Assembly: GCF_012275445.1 (NCBI RefSeq)
Contig: NZ_JAAZQK010000017.1
Coordinates: 1-64,000, forward strand
Origin: Rhizobacter sp. SG703
Lineage (GTDB): Bacteria; Pseudomonadota; Gammaproteobacteria; Burkholderiales; Burkholderiaceae_C
Length of the DNA stretch: 64,000 nucleotides
Reading direction: 5' to 3'
A program made the translations under genes and the position numbers. Positions 42,996 to 54,006 of this stretch are shown here, in pieces. Numbering within the stretch: position 1 is the stretch's first letter; the number at the start of each line of letters is the position of its first letter. A model generated the notes under the pieces. The model had not been told where the DNA came from, ran no database searches, and worked only from the letters and a program-made list of their open reading frames with translations.

Positions 42996-43765
42996 CCGTT
43001 CCGGGTCTCCTCTCCGGCACGCGCACGCTGCTCTACAAGGAGGTGCTGCGCTTCTGGAAAGTCAGCTTCCAGACCGTCGCCGCGCCGGTGCTGACCGCGG
43101 TGCTGTACCTGCTGATCTTCGGCCACGCGCTGGAAGACCATGTGAAGGTCTACGGCACCGTCAGCTACACCGCGTTCCTGATCCCCGGCCTGGTGATGAT
43201 GAGCGTGTTGCAGAACGCGTTCGCCAACAGCAGCTCGTCGCTGATCCAGAGCAAGATCACCGGCAACCTGGTGTTCCTGCTGGTCACGCCGCTCAGCCAC
43301 TGGGCCTGGTTCCTGGCCTATGTCGGTGCGGCCATCGTGCGCGGGCTGGCGGTCGGGCTCGGCGTGCTGCTGGTCACGCTGTGGTTCGCGCCGCTGACGG
43401 TCGCGCAGCCGCTGTGGATCCTGGTGTTCGCGATCGCCGGGGCGGCGCTGATGGGCGCGCTCGGGCTGGTGGCCGGGCTGTGGGCCGAGAAGTTCGACCA
43501 GATCGCCGCGTTCCAGAACTTCATCGTGATGCCGATGACCTTCCTGTCGGGCGTCTTCTACTCGGTGCATTCGCTGCCGCCGGTGTGGCTGGCGGTCAGC
43601 CACCTGAATCCGTTCTTCTACATGATCGACGGCTTCCGGCGCGGCTTCTTCGGCGTCAGCGACGTGTCGCCGTGGACCAGCCTGGCGGTGGTTGCGGGCA
43701 GCCTGGCGGTGGTGTGCGGGCTGTGCCTGCATCTCTTGCGCATCGGCTACAAGATCCGGAACTGA
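42974..43765 (+). CDS. ABC-2 type exporter, permease subunit
   Basis: The 263-residue membrane protein has six predicted segments and the ABC-2 signature: TLLYKEVLRFWKVSFQTVAAP, LIPGLVMMSVLQNAFANSSSS, LVTPLSHWAWF and PMTFLSGVFYSVHSLPP. It belongs to the NodJ/DrrB/YadH-like branch. The first ATG (42974) overlaps the ATPase stop. A duplicated ATG at 42989 gives a 258-residue alternative. No dedicated biosynthetic gene is adjacent to reveal the cargo. Confidence 0.93.
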   Translation: MSGEGMSAVPGLLSGTRTLLYKEVLRFWKVSFQTVAAPVLTAVLYLLIFGHALEDHVKVYGTVSYTAFLIPGLVMMSVLQNAFANSSSSLIQSKITGNLVFLLVTPLSHWAWFLAYVGAAIVRGLAVGLGVLLVTLWFAPLTVAQPLWILVFAIAGAALMGALGLVAGLWAEKFDQIAAFQNFIVMPMTFLSGVFYSVHSLPPVWLAVSHLNPFFYMIDGFRRGFFGVSDVSPWTSLAVVAGSLAVVCGLCLHLLRIGYKIRN

Positions 43766-43769
43766 ACAA

Positions 43770-43794
43770 CCCGGATTGGCATCCGGGCTACCGG
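43770..43794 (+). repeat. CCCGGAT-type dispersed repeat, single copy
   Basis: CCCGGATTGGCATCCGGGC followed by TACCGG starts 5 bases after the permease stop. It is nearly identical to the left arm at 40358. The unit is itself a hairpin (CCCGGAT / ATCCGGG) and may serve as the 3' end of the ABC transporter mRNA. Confidence 0.75.
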
Positions 43795-43817
43795 CCTGGG
43801 TGATAATCGCCGTCCTT

Positions 43818-44090
43818 ATGGCCGACCCCACCCCCTCCGACGTCCAGCGCTTCATCGCGCAAGGACTCGCCTGCGAGCACCTGCAGGTCGAGGGCGATGG
43901 CCGCCATTTCTTCGCCACCATCGTTTCGGCGGAGTTCGAAGGTGCCAGCCGCGTCGCGCGCCACCAGCGTGTGTACAAGGCCCTCGGCGATAGAATGCGC
44001 GAGCAAATCCACGCGCTGTCGATGAAGACCCTCACGCCCGCCGAGTGGGCCCAAGCCGCCGAGCCCGCCTCGGCCCACCACCACCACTGA
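43818..44090 (+). CDS. BolA/IbaG family protein
   Basis: The 90-residue protein is a BolA-like KH-fold factor. [29 protein letters not shown] contains the core strand (FFATIVS) and the conserved Cys/His positions, and [20 protein letters not shown] the helix. Partners in known cases are monothiol glutaredoxins sharing a 2Fe-2S cluster. Being directly upstream of murA, as ibaG is in E. coli, favours IbaG. An unusual C-terminal tail ends AHHHH, which could bind metal. GATAATCGC (43802-43810) is a probable -10. Confidence 0.9.
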   Translation: MADPTPSDVQRFIAQGLACEHLQVEGDGRHFFATIVSAEFEGASRVARHQRVYKALGDRMREQIHALSMKTLTPAEWAQAAEPASAHHHH

Positions 44091-44173
44091 ACCCAGCCGC
44101 AGTGTCCGCTGCGGCTGGCGGGCCTGCGGGTGCAGGTCCTTCAGCCGTGCCGGGCCTGGGCGATTCCTGAGCC

Positions 44174-45433
44174 ATGGACAAACTCCTCATCCGCGGTGGC
44201 CGCCAGCTGAACGGCGACGTCACGATCTCCGGGGCCAAGAACGCCGCGCTGCCCGAGCTGTGCGCCGCACTGCTGACGGCAGAGCCGGTCACGCTGACCA
44301 ACGTGCCGCGCCTGCAGGACGTCAGCACCACGCTGAAGCTGCTGCGCAACATGGGCGTCAGCGCGGAGCGCAGCGAATCGGCCCCCGACACCGTCGCGCT
44401 GAATGCCGCCTCCGTCACGTCGCCAGAGGCGCCGTACGACCTGGTCAAGACGATGCGCGCGTCGATCCTGGTGCTGGGCCCGCTGCTGGCGCGCTTCGGC
44501 GAGGCCACCGTCTCGCTGCCCGGCGGCTGCGCGATCGGCTCGCGCCCGGTCGACCAGCACATCAAGGGCCTGCAGGCGATGGGTGCCGACATCGTGGTCG
44601 AGCACGGCTACATCATCGCCAAGACGAAACGTCTTCGTGGGGCTCGCATCACGACCGACATGGTCACCGTGACCGGCACCGAGAACCTGCTGATGGCCGC
44701 GACGCTGGCCGACGGCGAGACGGTGCTCGAGAACGCCGCGCAGGAGCCGGAGATCCGCGACCTGGCCGAGATGCTGATCGCGATGGGCGCGAAGATCGAG
44801 GGCCATGGCAGCAGCAAGGTCCGCATCCAGGGCGTCGAGCGGCTGCACACGGTGAGCCACCGGATCGTCCCCGATCGCATCGAGACCGGCACCTTCCTGT
44901 GCGCGGTGGCCGCCACCGGCGGCGACGTGGTGCTGCGCGGCGCGCGCGCCGACCACCTCGATGCGGTGATCGACAAGCTGCGCGAGGCCGGCGTCACGAT
45001 CGAATCCGGCGCCGACTGGATCCGCGTGAAGAACGCGGCGCGCCCGCGTGCGGTCGGCTTCCGCACCAGCGAGTACCCGGCCTTCCCGACCGACATGCAG
45101 GCGCAGTTCATGGCGCTGAACTGCATCGCCGACGGCACCGCCAAGGTCACCGAGACGATCTTCGAGAACCGCTTCATGCACGTCAACGAGCTGGTGCGGC
45201 TGGGCGCGAAGATCGAGGTCGACGGCCACACCGCGGTGATGAGCGGCGTCGAGCGCCTGTCGGGTGCGACCGTGATGGCGACCGACCTGCGCGCGTCGGC
45301 CAGCCTGGTGATCGCCGGCCTGGTGGCCGACGGCGAGACGGTGGTCGACCGCATCTACCACCTGGACCGTGGCTACGACCAGATGGAAGCCAAGCTGCGC
45401 GGCATCGGCGCCGACATCGAACGGGTCAAGTGA
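44174..45433 (+). CDS. murA: UDP-N-acetylglucosamine 1-carboxyvinyltransferase
   Basis: The 419-residue enzyme transfers enolpyruvate to UDP-GlcNAc, the first committed step of peptidoglycan synthesis. Lys22-Asn23 in [12 protein letters not shown] and Cys119 in [17 protein letters not shown] (the fosfomycin target) are present, so the enzyme should be fosfomycin-sensitive. Length is exact for MurA. It starts 83 bases after bolA, and its stop overlaps hisG by one base, placing cell-wall and histidine genes on one transcript. Confidence 0.98.
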   Translation: MDKLLIRGGRQLNGDVTISGAKNAALPELCAALLTAEPVTLTNVPRLQDVSTTLKLLRNMGVSAERSESAPDTVALNAASVTSPEAPYDLVKTMRASILVLGPLLARFGEATVSLPGGCAIGSRPVDQHIKGLQAMGADIVVEHGYIIAKTKRLRGARITTDMVTVTGTENLLMAATLADGETVLENAAQEPEIRDLAEMLIAMGAKIEGHGSSKVRIQGVERLHTVSHRIVPDRIETGTFLCAVAATGGDVVLRGARADHLDAVIDKLREAGVTIESGADWIRVKNAARPRAVGFRTSEYPAFPTDMQAQFMALNCIADGTAKVTETIFENRFMHVNELVRLGAKIEVDGHTAVMSGVERLSGATVMATDLRASASLVIAGLVADGETVVDRIYHLDRGYDQMEAKLRGIGADIERVK

Positions 45434-46077
45434 TGCTGACCCTCGCCCTCTCGAAAGGCCGGATCTTCGACGAGACGCTGCCGCTGCTGAAGGCGGCCGG
45501 CATCGAGGTGACCGAAGACCCGGAGAAGTCGCGCAAGCTGATCCTGGGCACCAACCAGCCCGAGGTGCGCGTGGTGCTGGTGCGCGCGACCGACGTGCCG
45601 ACCTACGTGCAGTACGGCGGTGCCGACCTCGGCGTCGCCGGCAAGGACATCCTGCTGGAACACGGCGGCCAGGGCCTGTACCAGCCGCTCGACCTGCGCA
45701 TCGCGAAATGCCGCATGAGCGTCGCGGTGCGAGCCGATTTCGACTACGCCGCGGCGGTGAAGCAGGGCTCGCGCATCCGCGTCGCAACGAAGTACGTCGG
45801 CGTCGCGCGCGACCACTTCGCGGTGAAGGGCGTGCACGTCGACCTGATCAAGCTGTACGGCTCGATGGAGCTCGCGCCGCTGACCGGCCTGGCCGATGCG
45901 ATCGTCGACCTGGTCTCGACCGGCAGCACGCTGAAGGCCAACCACCTGGTCGAGGTCGAGGAGATCATGCAGATCTCGTCGCGCCTGGTCGTCAACCAGG
46001 CGGCGCTGAAGCTCAAGCGCGAGCCCTTGCGCCGCATCATCGACGCCTTTTCCGCAGCCATCGAGTCCCGACCATGA
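45433..46077 (+). CDS. hisG: ATP phosphoribosyltransferase, short form
   Basis: The 214-residue enzyme starts histidine synthesis by condensing ATP with [37 protein letters not shown] and the PRPP loop [14 protein letters not shown] are intact. It is the short HisG that lacks the C-terminal regulatory domain, so it should need HisZ, which is not in this window. The ATG overlaps the murA stop (TGATG) and the stop overlaps hisD (ATGA). Confidence 0.98.
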   Translation: MLTLALSKGRIFDETLPLLKAAGIEVTEDPEKSRKLILGTNQPEVRVVLVRATDVPTYVQYGGADLGVAGKDILLEHGGQGLYQPLDLRIAKCRMSVAVRADFDYAAAVKQGSRIRVATKYVGVARDHFAVKGVHVDLIKLYGSMELAPLTGLADAIVDLVSTGSTLKANHLVEVEEIMQISSRLVVNQAALKLKREPLRRIIDAFSAAIESRP

Positions 46078-47393
46078 CCGTGAAGATCCGCCAGCTCGCT
46101 ACCACCGCGCAAGGCTTCGACGCCGATTTCCAGCGCGTGCTGCATTGGTCGGCGGAAACGGATCATGCGATCGAGGAGCGCGTCGCCGCGATCCTGGCCG
46201 ACGTGCAGGCGCGCGGCGACGCGGCGCTGCTGGAGTACACGCAGCGCTTCGACGGGCTGGCGGCCGCCTCGGTCGCCGCGCTCGAGATCACGCGCGACGA
46301 ATTGCAGGCGGCGCTGCAGGCGATCACGCCGGCGCAGCGCAGCGCGCTCGAAGCGGCCGCGCGGCGCGTGCGCAGCTACCACGAACGCCAGCTCGACGCC
46401 TGCGGCCGCTCATGGCAGTACCGCGACGAAGACGGCACGCTGCTCGGCCAGAAGGTGACGCCGCTGGACCGCGTCGGCATCTACGTGCCGGGCGGCAAGG
46501 CGGCCTATCCCTCCAGCGTGCTGATGAACGCGCTGCCGGCCAGGGTGGCCGGCGTCGGCGAGATCGTGATGGTGGTGCCCACTCCGAAGGGCGAGCGCAA
46601 CGCGATGGTGCTGGCCGCGGCGGCGATTGCCGGCGTCGACCGGGCGTTCACGCTCGGCGGCGCGCAGGCGGTCGGCGCGCTGGCCTACGGCACGGCCACC
46701 GTGCCGGCGGTCGACAAGATCACCGGCCCGGGCAACGCCTACGTCGCGAGCGCGAAGCGCCGGGTGTTCGGCCAGGTCGGCATCGACATGATCGCCGGGC
46801 CGAGCGAGATCCTGGTGCTGGCCGACGGCAGCACGCCGCCCGACTGGGTCGCGATGGACCTGTTCAGCCAGGCCGAGCACGACGAACTCGCGCAGAGCAT
46901 CCTGCTGTGCCCCGACGCGGCCTACATCGCGCGCGTCGCCGAAGCCATCGAGCGCCTGCTGCCCGACATGCCGCGCCGCGACGTGATCCGCGCGTCGCTC
47001 GAAGGGCGCGGCGCGCTGATCCACACCCGCAGCATGGAAGAGGCCTGCGAGATCAGCAACCGCATCGCGCCGGAGCACCTCGAAGTCAGCTCGGCCGAGC
47101 CGGCGCGCTGGGAGCCGCTGCTGCGCCATGCCGGCGCGATCTTCCTCGGCGCGTTCGCCAGCGAAAGCCTGGGCGACTACTGCGCCGGCCCGAACCACGT
47201 GCTGCCGACCTCGGGCACCGCGCGCTTCTCGTCGCCGCTCGGCGTCTACGACTTCCAGAAGCGCTCCAGCCTGATCGAGGTCAGCGAGGCCGGCGCGCAG
47301 GTGCTGGGGCCGATCGCCGCCGAGCTGGCCTATGGCGAGGGCCTGCAGGCGCACGCCCGGGCCGCCGAACTTCGACTGAAAGGAAACACCTGA
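46074..47393 (+). CDS. hisD: Histidinol dehydrogenase
   Basis: The 439-residue zinc enzyme oxidises histidinol to histidine in two NAD-dependent steps. [22 protein letters not shown] (core [14 protein letters not shown]), [28 protein letters not shown] (Zn ligands Gln and His) and RIAPEHLEV (catalytic Glu-His) are all present. It overlaps hisG by 4 bases and hisC by 1 base. Confidence 0.98.
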   Translation: MTVKIRQLATTAQGFDADFQRVLHWSAETDHAIEERVAAILADVQARGDAALLEYTQRFDGLAAASVAALEITRDELQAALQAITPAQRSALEAAARRVRSYHERQLDACGRSWQYRDEDGTLLGQKVTPLDRVGIYVPGGKAAYPSSVLMNALPARVAGVGEIVMVVPTPKGERNAMVLAAAAIAGVDRAFTLGGAQAVGALAYGTATVPAVDKITGPGNAYVASAKRRVFGQVGIDMIAGPSEILVLADGSTPPDWVAMDLFSQAEHDELAQSILLCPDAAYIARVAEAIERLLPDMPRRDVIRASLEGRGALIHTRSMEEACEISNRIAPEHLEVSSAEPARWEPLLRHAGAIFLGAFASESLGDYCAGPNHVLPTSGTARFSSPLGVYDFQKRSSLIEVSEAGAQVLGPIAAELAYGEGLQAHARAAELRLKGNT

Positions 47394-48472
47394 TGAGCGC
47401 CGCACTGGAGCAACGCATGAAGCGCGTGATCCGCCAGGACATCCAGTCGATGCACGGCTACGCCGTGCAGCCGTCGGCCGGTCTGGTCAAGCTCGACACG
47501 ATGGAGAACCCGTTCCCGCTGCCGCCCTCGCTGCGCGAGGCGCTGGGCCGGCGGCTGGCCGACGTCGCGCTGAACCGCTACCCGGCCGAGCGCGGCGACC
47601 TGCTGCGCGCGAAGCTGGCCGAGCACGCCGGCATGCCGGACGACTGCGACATCATGCTGGGCAACGGCTCCGACGAACTGATCTCGCTGCTGGCGCTGGC
47701 CTGCGCCGTGCCGGGCAACAGCGTGCTCGCGCCGCTGCCGGGCTTCGTGATGTATGCGATGTCGGCCAAGCTGCAGGGCCTGCCGTTCATCGGCGTGCCG
47801 ACCACCGCCGACTTCGAGCTCGACCTGCCGGCGATGCTGGGCGCGGTGCGCGAGCACAAGCCGGCGCTGGTCTACCTGGCCTACCCGAACAACCCGACCG
47901 CGAACCTGTGGGATGACGTGGCGATCGACGCGATCATCGAGGCCGCACCGGGCCTGGTCGTGATCGACGAGGCCTACCAGCCGTTCGCCGCGCGCGATTC
48001 GATGGAACGGCTGAAGCGCCACGAGCATGTGCTGCTGATGCGCACGATGAGCAAGTTCGGGCTGGCCGGCGTGCGCATCGGCTACCTGATCGGGCGCAAG
48101 CCGCTGGTCGCCGAGGTCGACAAGCTGCGCCCGCCGTTCAACATCAGCGTGCTGAACTGCGAAGCGGCGCTGTTCGCGCTGGAGCATGTCGACGAGTACG
48201 CGCGCCAGGCGGCGATCATCCGCAGTGAGCGCGACCGGTTGCTGGCGGCGCTGCGCGCGCTGCCCGGCGTGACGCCGTTCCCGAGCGAGGCCAACATGAT
48301 CCTTGCGCGGGTGGCCGATTCGGCGGCCGCGTTCGCCGGCATGAAGGCGCGCGGCGTGCTGGTGAAGAACGTCGCCGGACTGCACCCGCTGCTGGCCAAC
48401 TGCCTGCGCCTGACGGTAGGCACGCCCGACGAGAACGTGTTGATGCTGCAAGCCCTGAAGGAAAGCCTCTGA
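47393..48472 (+). CDS. hisC: Histidinol-phosphate aminotransferase
   Basis: The 359-residue class I/II PLP enzyme converts imidazole-acetol phosphate to histidinol phosphate. [54 protein letters not shown] and [18 protein letters not shown], with the Schiff-base Lys, are clear. The first ATG (TGATG overlap with hisD) is used; a second at codon 8 (MKRVIRQD) is possible. Confidence 0.97.
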   Translation: MSAALEQRMKRVIRQDIQSMHGYAVQPSAGLVKLDTMENPFPLPPSLREALGRRLADVALNRYPAERGDLLRAKLAEHAGMPDDCDIMLGNGSDELISLLALACAVPGNSVLAPLPGFVMYAMSAKLQGLPFIGVPTTADFELDLPAMLGAVREHKPALVYLAYPNNPTANLWDDVAIDAIIEAAPGLVVIDEAYQPFAARDSMERLKRHEHVLLMRTMSKFGLAGVRIGYLIGRKPLVAEVDKLRPPFNISVLNCEAALFALEHVDEYARQAAIIRSERDRLLAALRALPGVTPFPSEANMILARVADSAAAFAGMKARGVLVKNVAGLHPLLANCLRLTVGTPDENVLMLQALKESL

Positions 48473-49071
48473 TGAGCACCGTGGAACGCAAGGCGGAGGT
48501 GGTCCGCCACACCAGCGAGACGCAGATCCGGGTCGCGCTGAACCTCGACGGCAGCGGTGCCGCGAAGTTCCACACCGGCATCGGCTTCTTCGACCACATG
48601 CTCGACCAGATCGCCCGCCACGGGCTGATCGATCTCGACATCGACGCCAAGGGCGACCTGCACATCGACGGGCACCACACGGTGGAAGACGTCGGCATCA
48701 CGCTCGGCCAGGCGATGGCGAAGGCGGTCGGCGACAAGAAGGGGCTGCGGCGCTACGGACACGCCTACGTGCCGCTCGACGAGGCGCTGTCGCGCGTCGT
48801 GATCGACTTCTCCGGCCGGCCGGGGCTGCACATGCGGGTCGACTTCAAGAGCGGCATGATCGGCGCGCTCGACACCCAGCTGGTCTACGAGTTCTTCCAG
48901 GGTTTCGCGAACCACGCCGGCGTCACGCTGCACATCGACAACCTGCACGGCGAGAACGCGCACCACCAGTGCGAGACGATCTTCAAGGCGTTCGCGCGCG
49001 CGCTGCGCATGGCGCTGGAGATCGACCCGCGGGCGTCGGGCGTGATCCCGTCGACCAAGGGGAGTCTCTGA
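48472..49071 (+). CDS. hisB: Imidazoleglycerol-phosphate dehydratase
   Basis: The 199-residue monofunctional dehydratase (no histidinol-phosphatase domain) has the manganese motifs [13 protein letters not shown] and [15 protein letters not shown] and the start [14 protein letters not shown]. Length matches monofunctional HisB. The stop is followed immediately by GC-rich element C, which breaks the otherwise overlapping gene order before hisH. Confidence 0.98.
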   Translation: MSTVERKAEVVRHTSETQIRVALNLDGSGAAKFHTGIGFFDHMLDQIARHGLIDLDIDAKGDLHIDGHHTVEDVGITLGQAMAKAVGDKKGLRRYGHAYVPLDEALSRVVIDFSGRPGLHMRVDFKSGMIGALDTQLVYEFFQGFANHAGVTLHIDNLHGENAHHQCETIFKAFARALRMALEIDPRASGVIPSTKGSL

Positions 49072-49075
49072 TGAC

Positions 49076-49147
49076 GGCCCCCACGTCGCTTCGCTCCTGC
49101 CCCCCGAGGGGGCGTGACCTCCCTTGGGGCGGCCCGGCGGGAGGTCG
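49076..49147 (+). repeat. Post-stop GC-rich element, copy C, between hisB and hisH
   Basis: Starting 5 bases after the hisB stop, it reads GGCCCCCACGTCGCTTCGCT, CCCCCCGAGGGGG and TTGGGGCGGCCCGGCGGG. It shares GTCGCTTCGCTCCTGCCCCC with elements A/B and CCCCCGAGGGG plus the TTGGGGCGG block with D. GACCTCCC (49116-49123) and GGGAGGTC (49139-49146) form a perfect 8-bp stem whose 3' arm contains the hisH Shine-Dalgarno. Confidence 0.8.
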
Positions 49148-49150
49148 GGC

Positions 49151-49807
49151 ATGACCCGCACCGTCGCGGTCGTCGACTACGGCATGGGCAACCTGCGCTC
49201 GGTGTCGCAGGCGGTGATGCACGTGGCCCGCGGGGAGGGCGTCGACGTGATCGTCACGTCGAAGCCGGACGAGGTGTACGCCGCCGAACGCATCGTGCTG
49301 CCCGGCCAGGGCGCGATGCCCGACTGCATGCGCGAGCTGCGCGACTCGGGCCTGCAGGAGGCCGTGCTGCACGCCGCCGCGAATAAGCCGCTGATGGGCG
49401 TGTGCGTCGGCATGCAGATGCTGCTGTCGACCAGCGAAGAAGGCCCGACCGACGGACTCGGGTTGATCCCCGGCACGGTGCGGCGCTTCCAGCTCGCCGG
49501 CCGGCTGCAACCCGACGGCAGCCGCTTCAAGGTGCCGCAGATGGGCTGGAACGAGGTCTGGCAGCGCTCGAACCCCCGGGTGCACCCGATCTGGGCGGGC
49601 GTGCCGGACGGCGCGTACTACTACTTCGTCCACAGCTTCTACGCGCAGCCGGCCGACGCGGCCGACAGCGCCGGTGAAACCGATTACGGCGTTCGCTTTA
49701 CCTGCGCGCTCGCTCGGGATAACATTTTCGCCACGCAGTTCCATCCCGAGAAAAGTGCCGAGCACGGGCTTGCCCTGTACCGCAACTTCCTGCATTGGAC
49801 TCCCTGA
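49151..49807 (+). CDS. hisH: Imidazole glycerol phosphate synthase, glutamine amidotransferase subunit
   Basis: The 218-residue class I amidotransferase supplies ammonia to HisF. The triad is Cys85 ([10 protein letters not shown]), His198 and Glu200 (QFHPEKS). [16 protein letters not shown] and [11 protein letters not shown] are typical. The ATG at 49151 is preceded by GGGAGG six bases upstream, which lies in the 3' arm of element C. An earlier in-frame ATG at 49124 would translate the repeat and is rejected. Confidence 0.96.
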   Translation: MTRTVAVVDYGMGNLRSVSQAVMHVARGEGVDVIVTSKPDEVYAAERIVLPGQGAMPDCMRELRDSGLQEAVLHAAANKPLMGVCVGMQMLLSTSEEGPTDGLGLIPGTVRRFQLAGRLQPDGSRFKVPQMGWNEVWQRSNPRVHPIWAGVPDGAYYYFVHSFYAQPADAADSAGETDYGVRFTCALARDNIFATQFHPEKSAEHGLALYRNFLHWTP

Positions 49808-49888
49808 ACACCTGCCGGCGTCACCCCAGCGCTTTGCTCGAGTCCTTCTCGGTCCGACCGATCATCCACCCACCTCCTTGATTCGGCC

Positions 49889-50632
49889 ATGCTGCTGATC
49901 CCTGCCATCGACCTGAAAGACGGTCACTGTGTCCGCCTGAAGCAGGGCGACATGAACGACTCCACCATCTTCAGCGAGGACCCGGCCGCGATGGCGCGAC
50001 GATGGGTCGACGCCGGGGCGCGGCGCCTGCACCTGGTCGACCTGAATGGCGCGTTCGCCGGCAAGCCGGTCAACGAGGCGGCGATCAAGGCCATCCTGGC
50101 CGAGGTCGGCGACGACATCCCGGTACAGCTCGGCGGCGGCATCCGCGACCTCGACACCATCGAGCGCTACCTCGACGACGGCCTCAGCTTCGTGATCATC
50201 GGCACCGCCGCGGTCAAGAGCCCCGGCTTCCTGAAGGACGCCTGCAGCGCGTTCGGCGGGCACATCATCGTCGGGCTGGACGCGAAGGACGGCAAGGTCG
50301 CGACCGACGGCTGGAGCAAGCTGACCGGCCACGAGGTGGTCGACCTCGCGAAGAAGTTCGAGGACTACGGCGTCGAAGGCGTGATCTACACCGACATCGG
50401 CCGCGACGGCATGCTCAACGGCATCAACATCGACGCGACCGTCAAGCTGGCGCAGGCGCTGTCGATCCCGGTGATCGCGTCGGGCGGGCTGTCGAACCTG
50501 GCCGACATCGAGCGGCTGTGCGCGATCGAAGACCAGGGTGTCGAAGGCGTGATCTGCGGCCGGGCGATCTACACCGGCAACCTCGACTTCGCGCTGGCGC
50601 AGAAGCGCGCCGACGAACTGAACGACAACTGA
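49889..50632 (+). CDS. hisA: ProFAR isomerase (phosphoribosylformimino-AICAR ribotide isomerase)
   Basis: The 247-residue TIM barrel isomerises ProFAR to PRFAR. Asp8 in [19 protein letters not shown] and the second catalytic Asp in [10 protein letters not shown] are present, as is [13 protein letters not shown]. It is separated from hisH by 81 bases without a clear promoter. The hisF start is 11 bases downstream of its stop. Confidence 0.97.
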   Translation: MLLIPAIDLKDGHCVRLKQGDMNDSTIFSEDPAAMARRWVDAGARRLHLVDLNGAFAGKPVNEAAIKAILAEVGDDIPVQLGGGIRDLDTIERYLDDGLSFVIIGTAAVKSPGFLKDACSAFGGHIIVGLDAKDGKVATDGWSKLTGHEVVDLAKKFEDYGVEGVIYTDIGRDGMLNGINIDATVKLAQALSIPVIASGGLSNLADIERLCAIEDQGVEGVICGRAIYTGNLDFALAQKRADELNDN

Positions 50633-50643
50633 AACGGCACCCG

Positions 50644-51404
<761 letters not shown>

Positions 51405-51408
<4 letters not shown>

Positions 51409-52076
51409 GGGCCTCGAAGAAGGGCGCGACGACCGCCGCGAACGTCGACGGCGCCGGCCGGCCCCGCAAGGCCGCGGCTCCCAGGGCGAGCCTGCCGCGC
51501 GAAGTGCGCGTGATCGGTGGCGTGTGGAAGCGCAGCAAGCTGCCGGTGGCCGATGCCCCGGGCCTGCGGCCGACGCCCGACCGGGTGCGCGAGACGCTGT
51601 TCAACTGGCTGGGCCAGTCGCTGGACGGCTGGCGCTGCCTGGATGCCTACGCCGGCAGCGGGGCGCTCGGTTTCGAGGCCGCCTCGCGGGGCGCGGCCGA
51701 GGTGACGATGATCGAGCGCGACAGCCGGCTGGCCCGCGGCCTGCGCGAGGTGCAGGCGCGGCTGAAGGCGGAGCAGGTGCGCGTCGAGGCTGCCGATGCG
51801 TTGGCCTGGATGGCGCGCAGCGCGCCGGGCCGCTTCGAGCTGGTCTTCATCGATCCGCCATTCGATGCCGATGCGTTCCTGCCGGCGCTGAAGGCCGCGG
51901 CCCCGCTGGTGGTCGATGGCGGCTTCGTCTACCTGGAGGCCGACCGGGCCTTCGGCGATGCGGACCTGGCGCCGCTCGGCCTCGTGCTGCAACGCCATGG
52001 CCGCGCCGGCGCGGTGCATTTCCATTTGCTGCGGCGCAGCTACACTGCGCCGCAAATGCCAGCCGAAGCGGTGTGA
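51405..52076 (+). CDS. rsmD: 16S rRNA (guanine(966)-N(2))-methyltransferase RsmD
   Basis: The 223-residue protein has an Ala/Lys-rich N-terminus (~30 residues), then [31 protein letters not shown], the SAM motif [19 protein letters not shown], and the catalytic FIDPPFDAD (DPPF/DPPY type). It methylates G966 of 16S rRNA. GTG at 51405 overlaps the hisF stop (GTGA). coaD follows, as in the common rsmD-coaD pair. Confidence 0.95.
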
Positions 52077-52107
52077 ACTGCGTGAGCCCGATCCGAAGGA
52101 GCCTGTC

Positions 52108-52891
<784 letters not shown>

Positions 52892-52903
52892 GCGCCGGCC
52901 GGG

Positions 52904-53326
52904 TCACTTCGCCGGCTTGCCCTTGGCGGCCGGCACGATGATCCGCAGGTCGTCGTCGGTGGCCTTGTGGCCCTTGGCCTTCTTCGTTTTGCCCTTCGCG
53001 GGGCTGGCCTTCGGTGCCGACGCCGCGTGCGCGACCGGCGCGAGGTTCATCGCGCTCGACGGCCGGATGGCCGCTTCGCGCGCGAGCCGGTCCTGTTCCA
53101 TCTTCGAGCCGACCTCGGCCTGTCGGTGGGCCGCCGCCTCGGCGTCGGCGCGCTGCTTCGCCGTGCGGCCGTCGCGCGCGTCGACCGCCTCGCCATCGGT
53201 GCAGGGCAGTTGCGAGTAGACATTGCGATCCGGGCCGCAGCGGTAGACGGTCGGCCCGGCCAGCGCGCTGGTGCCCGTCATCGCCACCGACACGGCCCAC
53301 AGCGTCGCGACCAGCGCGCGCTTCAT
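52904..53326 (-). CDS. Exported protein with DUF4124-like N-terminus
   Basis: The 140-residue protein has a signal peptide ([23 protein letters not shown]) and then [19 protein letters not shown], the pattern of DUF4124 proteins (two cysteines around a short beta motif). A charged helical region ([20 protein letters not shown]) and a Lys/Ala-rich tail follow. Function unknown. Its ATG overlaps the pth stop (ATGA), so it is translated from the pth mRNA. Confidence 0.78.
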   Translation of the reverse strand: MKRALVATLWAVSVAMTGTSALAGPTVYRCGPDRNVYSQLPCTDGEAVDARDGRTAKQRADAEAAAHRQAEVGSKMEQDRLAREAAIRPSSAMNLAPVAHAASAPKASPAKGKTKKAKGHKATDDDLRIIVPAAKGKPAK

Positions 53327-53961
53327 TCGGCTTTCTCCGTGGGGACGCCAGGGGCATCCGGCGCCGCGGGCCGCGGCGGCTTCGGGCGCGGGGGTTTCGC
53401 GTTCAGCTTCATCGTTGCGCGCTCCATCTCGCCGGCGGCGATCAGGTCGAGCACGGTCATCGTCTTCGCGATCGTCTCCTGGATCGCGTCACGCGCCTCC
53501 GGCTTGGGCTTGCGCAGCACGTAGTCGATGACCTCGGCCTTCACGCCGGGGTGGCCGATGCCGAGCCGCAGCCGCCAGTAGTCGGCGGTGCCGAGCTGCG
53601 CATGGATGTCGCGCAGCCCGTTGTGGCCGGCGTGGCCGCCGCCGCGCTTGAACTTGGCCTGGCCAGGCATCAGGTCGAGCTCGTCGTGGGCGACCAGGAT
53701 CTCGTCGGGGGCGATCTTGAAGAAGCGCGCCAGCGCCGCGACCGACTTGCCCGACAGGTTCATGTAGGTCTGCGGCTCCAGCAGCCAGACCGGCCCGTCG
53801 GGGCGGTTGACCCGCGCGACGAGCCCGAAGTAGCTGCGCTCGGGCACGAGCGAGGCCTTCCATTCGCGCGCGACCGCATCGATCCACCAGAAACCGGCGT
53901 TGTGGTTGGTCGCTTCGTATTCCGGCCCGGGGTTGCCGAGGCCCACCATCAGTCGAATCAT
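53323..53961 (-). CDS. pth: Peptidyl-tRNA hydrolase
   Basis: The 212-residue enzyme recycles tRNA from stalled peptidyl-tRNA. [23 protein letters not shown] carries the key Asn10 and His20 (core [17 protein letters not shown]), Asn68 lies in [10 protein letters not shown], and Asp93 in [10 protein letters not shown] basic Lys/Pro-rich C-terminal tail ([15 protein letters not shown]) extends beyond the E. coli protein (194). In most relatives pth follows rplY directly; here a chitinase gene lies between. Confidence 0.97.
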   Translation of the reverse strand: MIRLMVGLGNPGPEYEATNHNAGFWWIDAVAREWKASLVPERSYFGLVARVNRPDGPVWLLEPQTYMNLSGKSVAALARFFKIAPDEILVAHDELDLMPGQAKFKRGGGHAGHNGLRDIHAQLGTADYWRLRLGIGHPGVKAEVIDYVLRKPKPEARDAIQETIAKTMTVLDLIAAGEMERATMKLNAKPPRPKPPRPAAPDAPGVPTEKAE

Positions 53962-54006
53962 CCGCGGATTATCGACTGGGGCCCGGCGCGCCGGACCGGT
54001 ACAGGT

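Noticed and set aside
43992-43997. TAGAAT inside bolA as a murA promoter
   Set aside because: It lies within conserved BolA codons and has no supporting -35, so it is probably chance.
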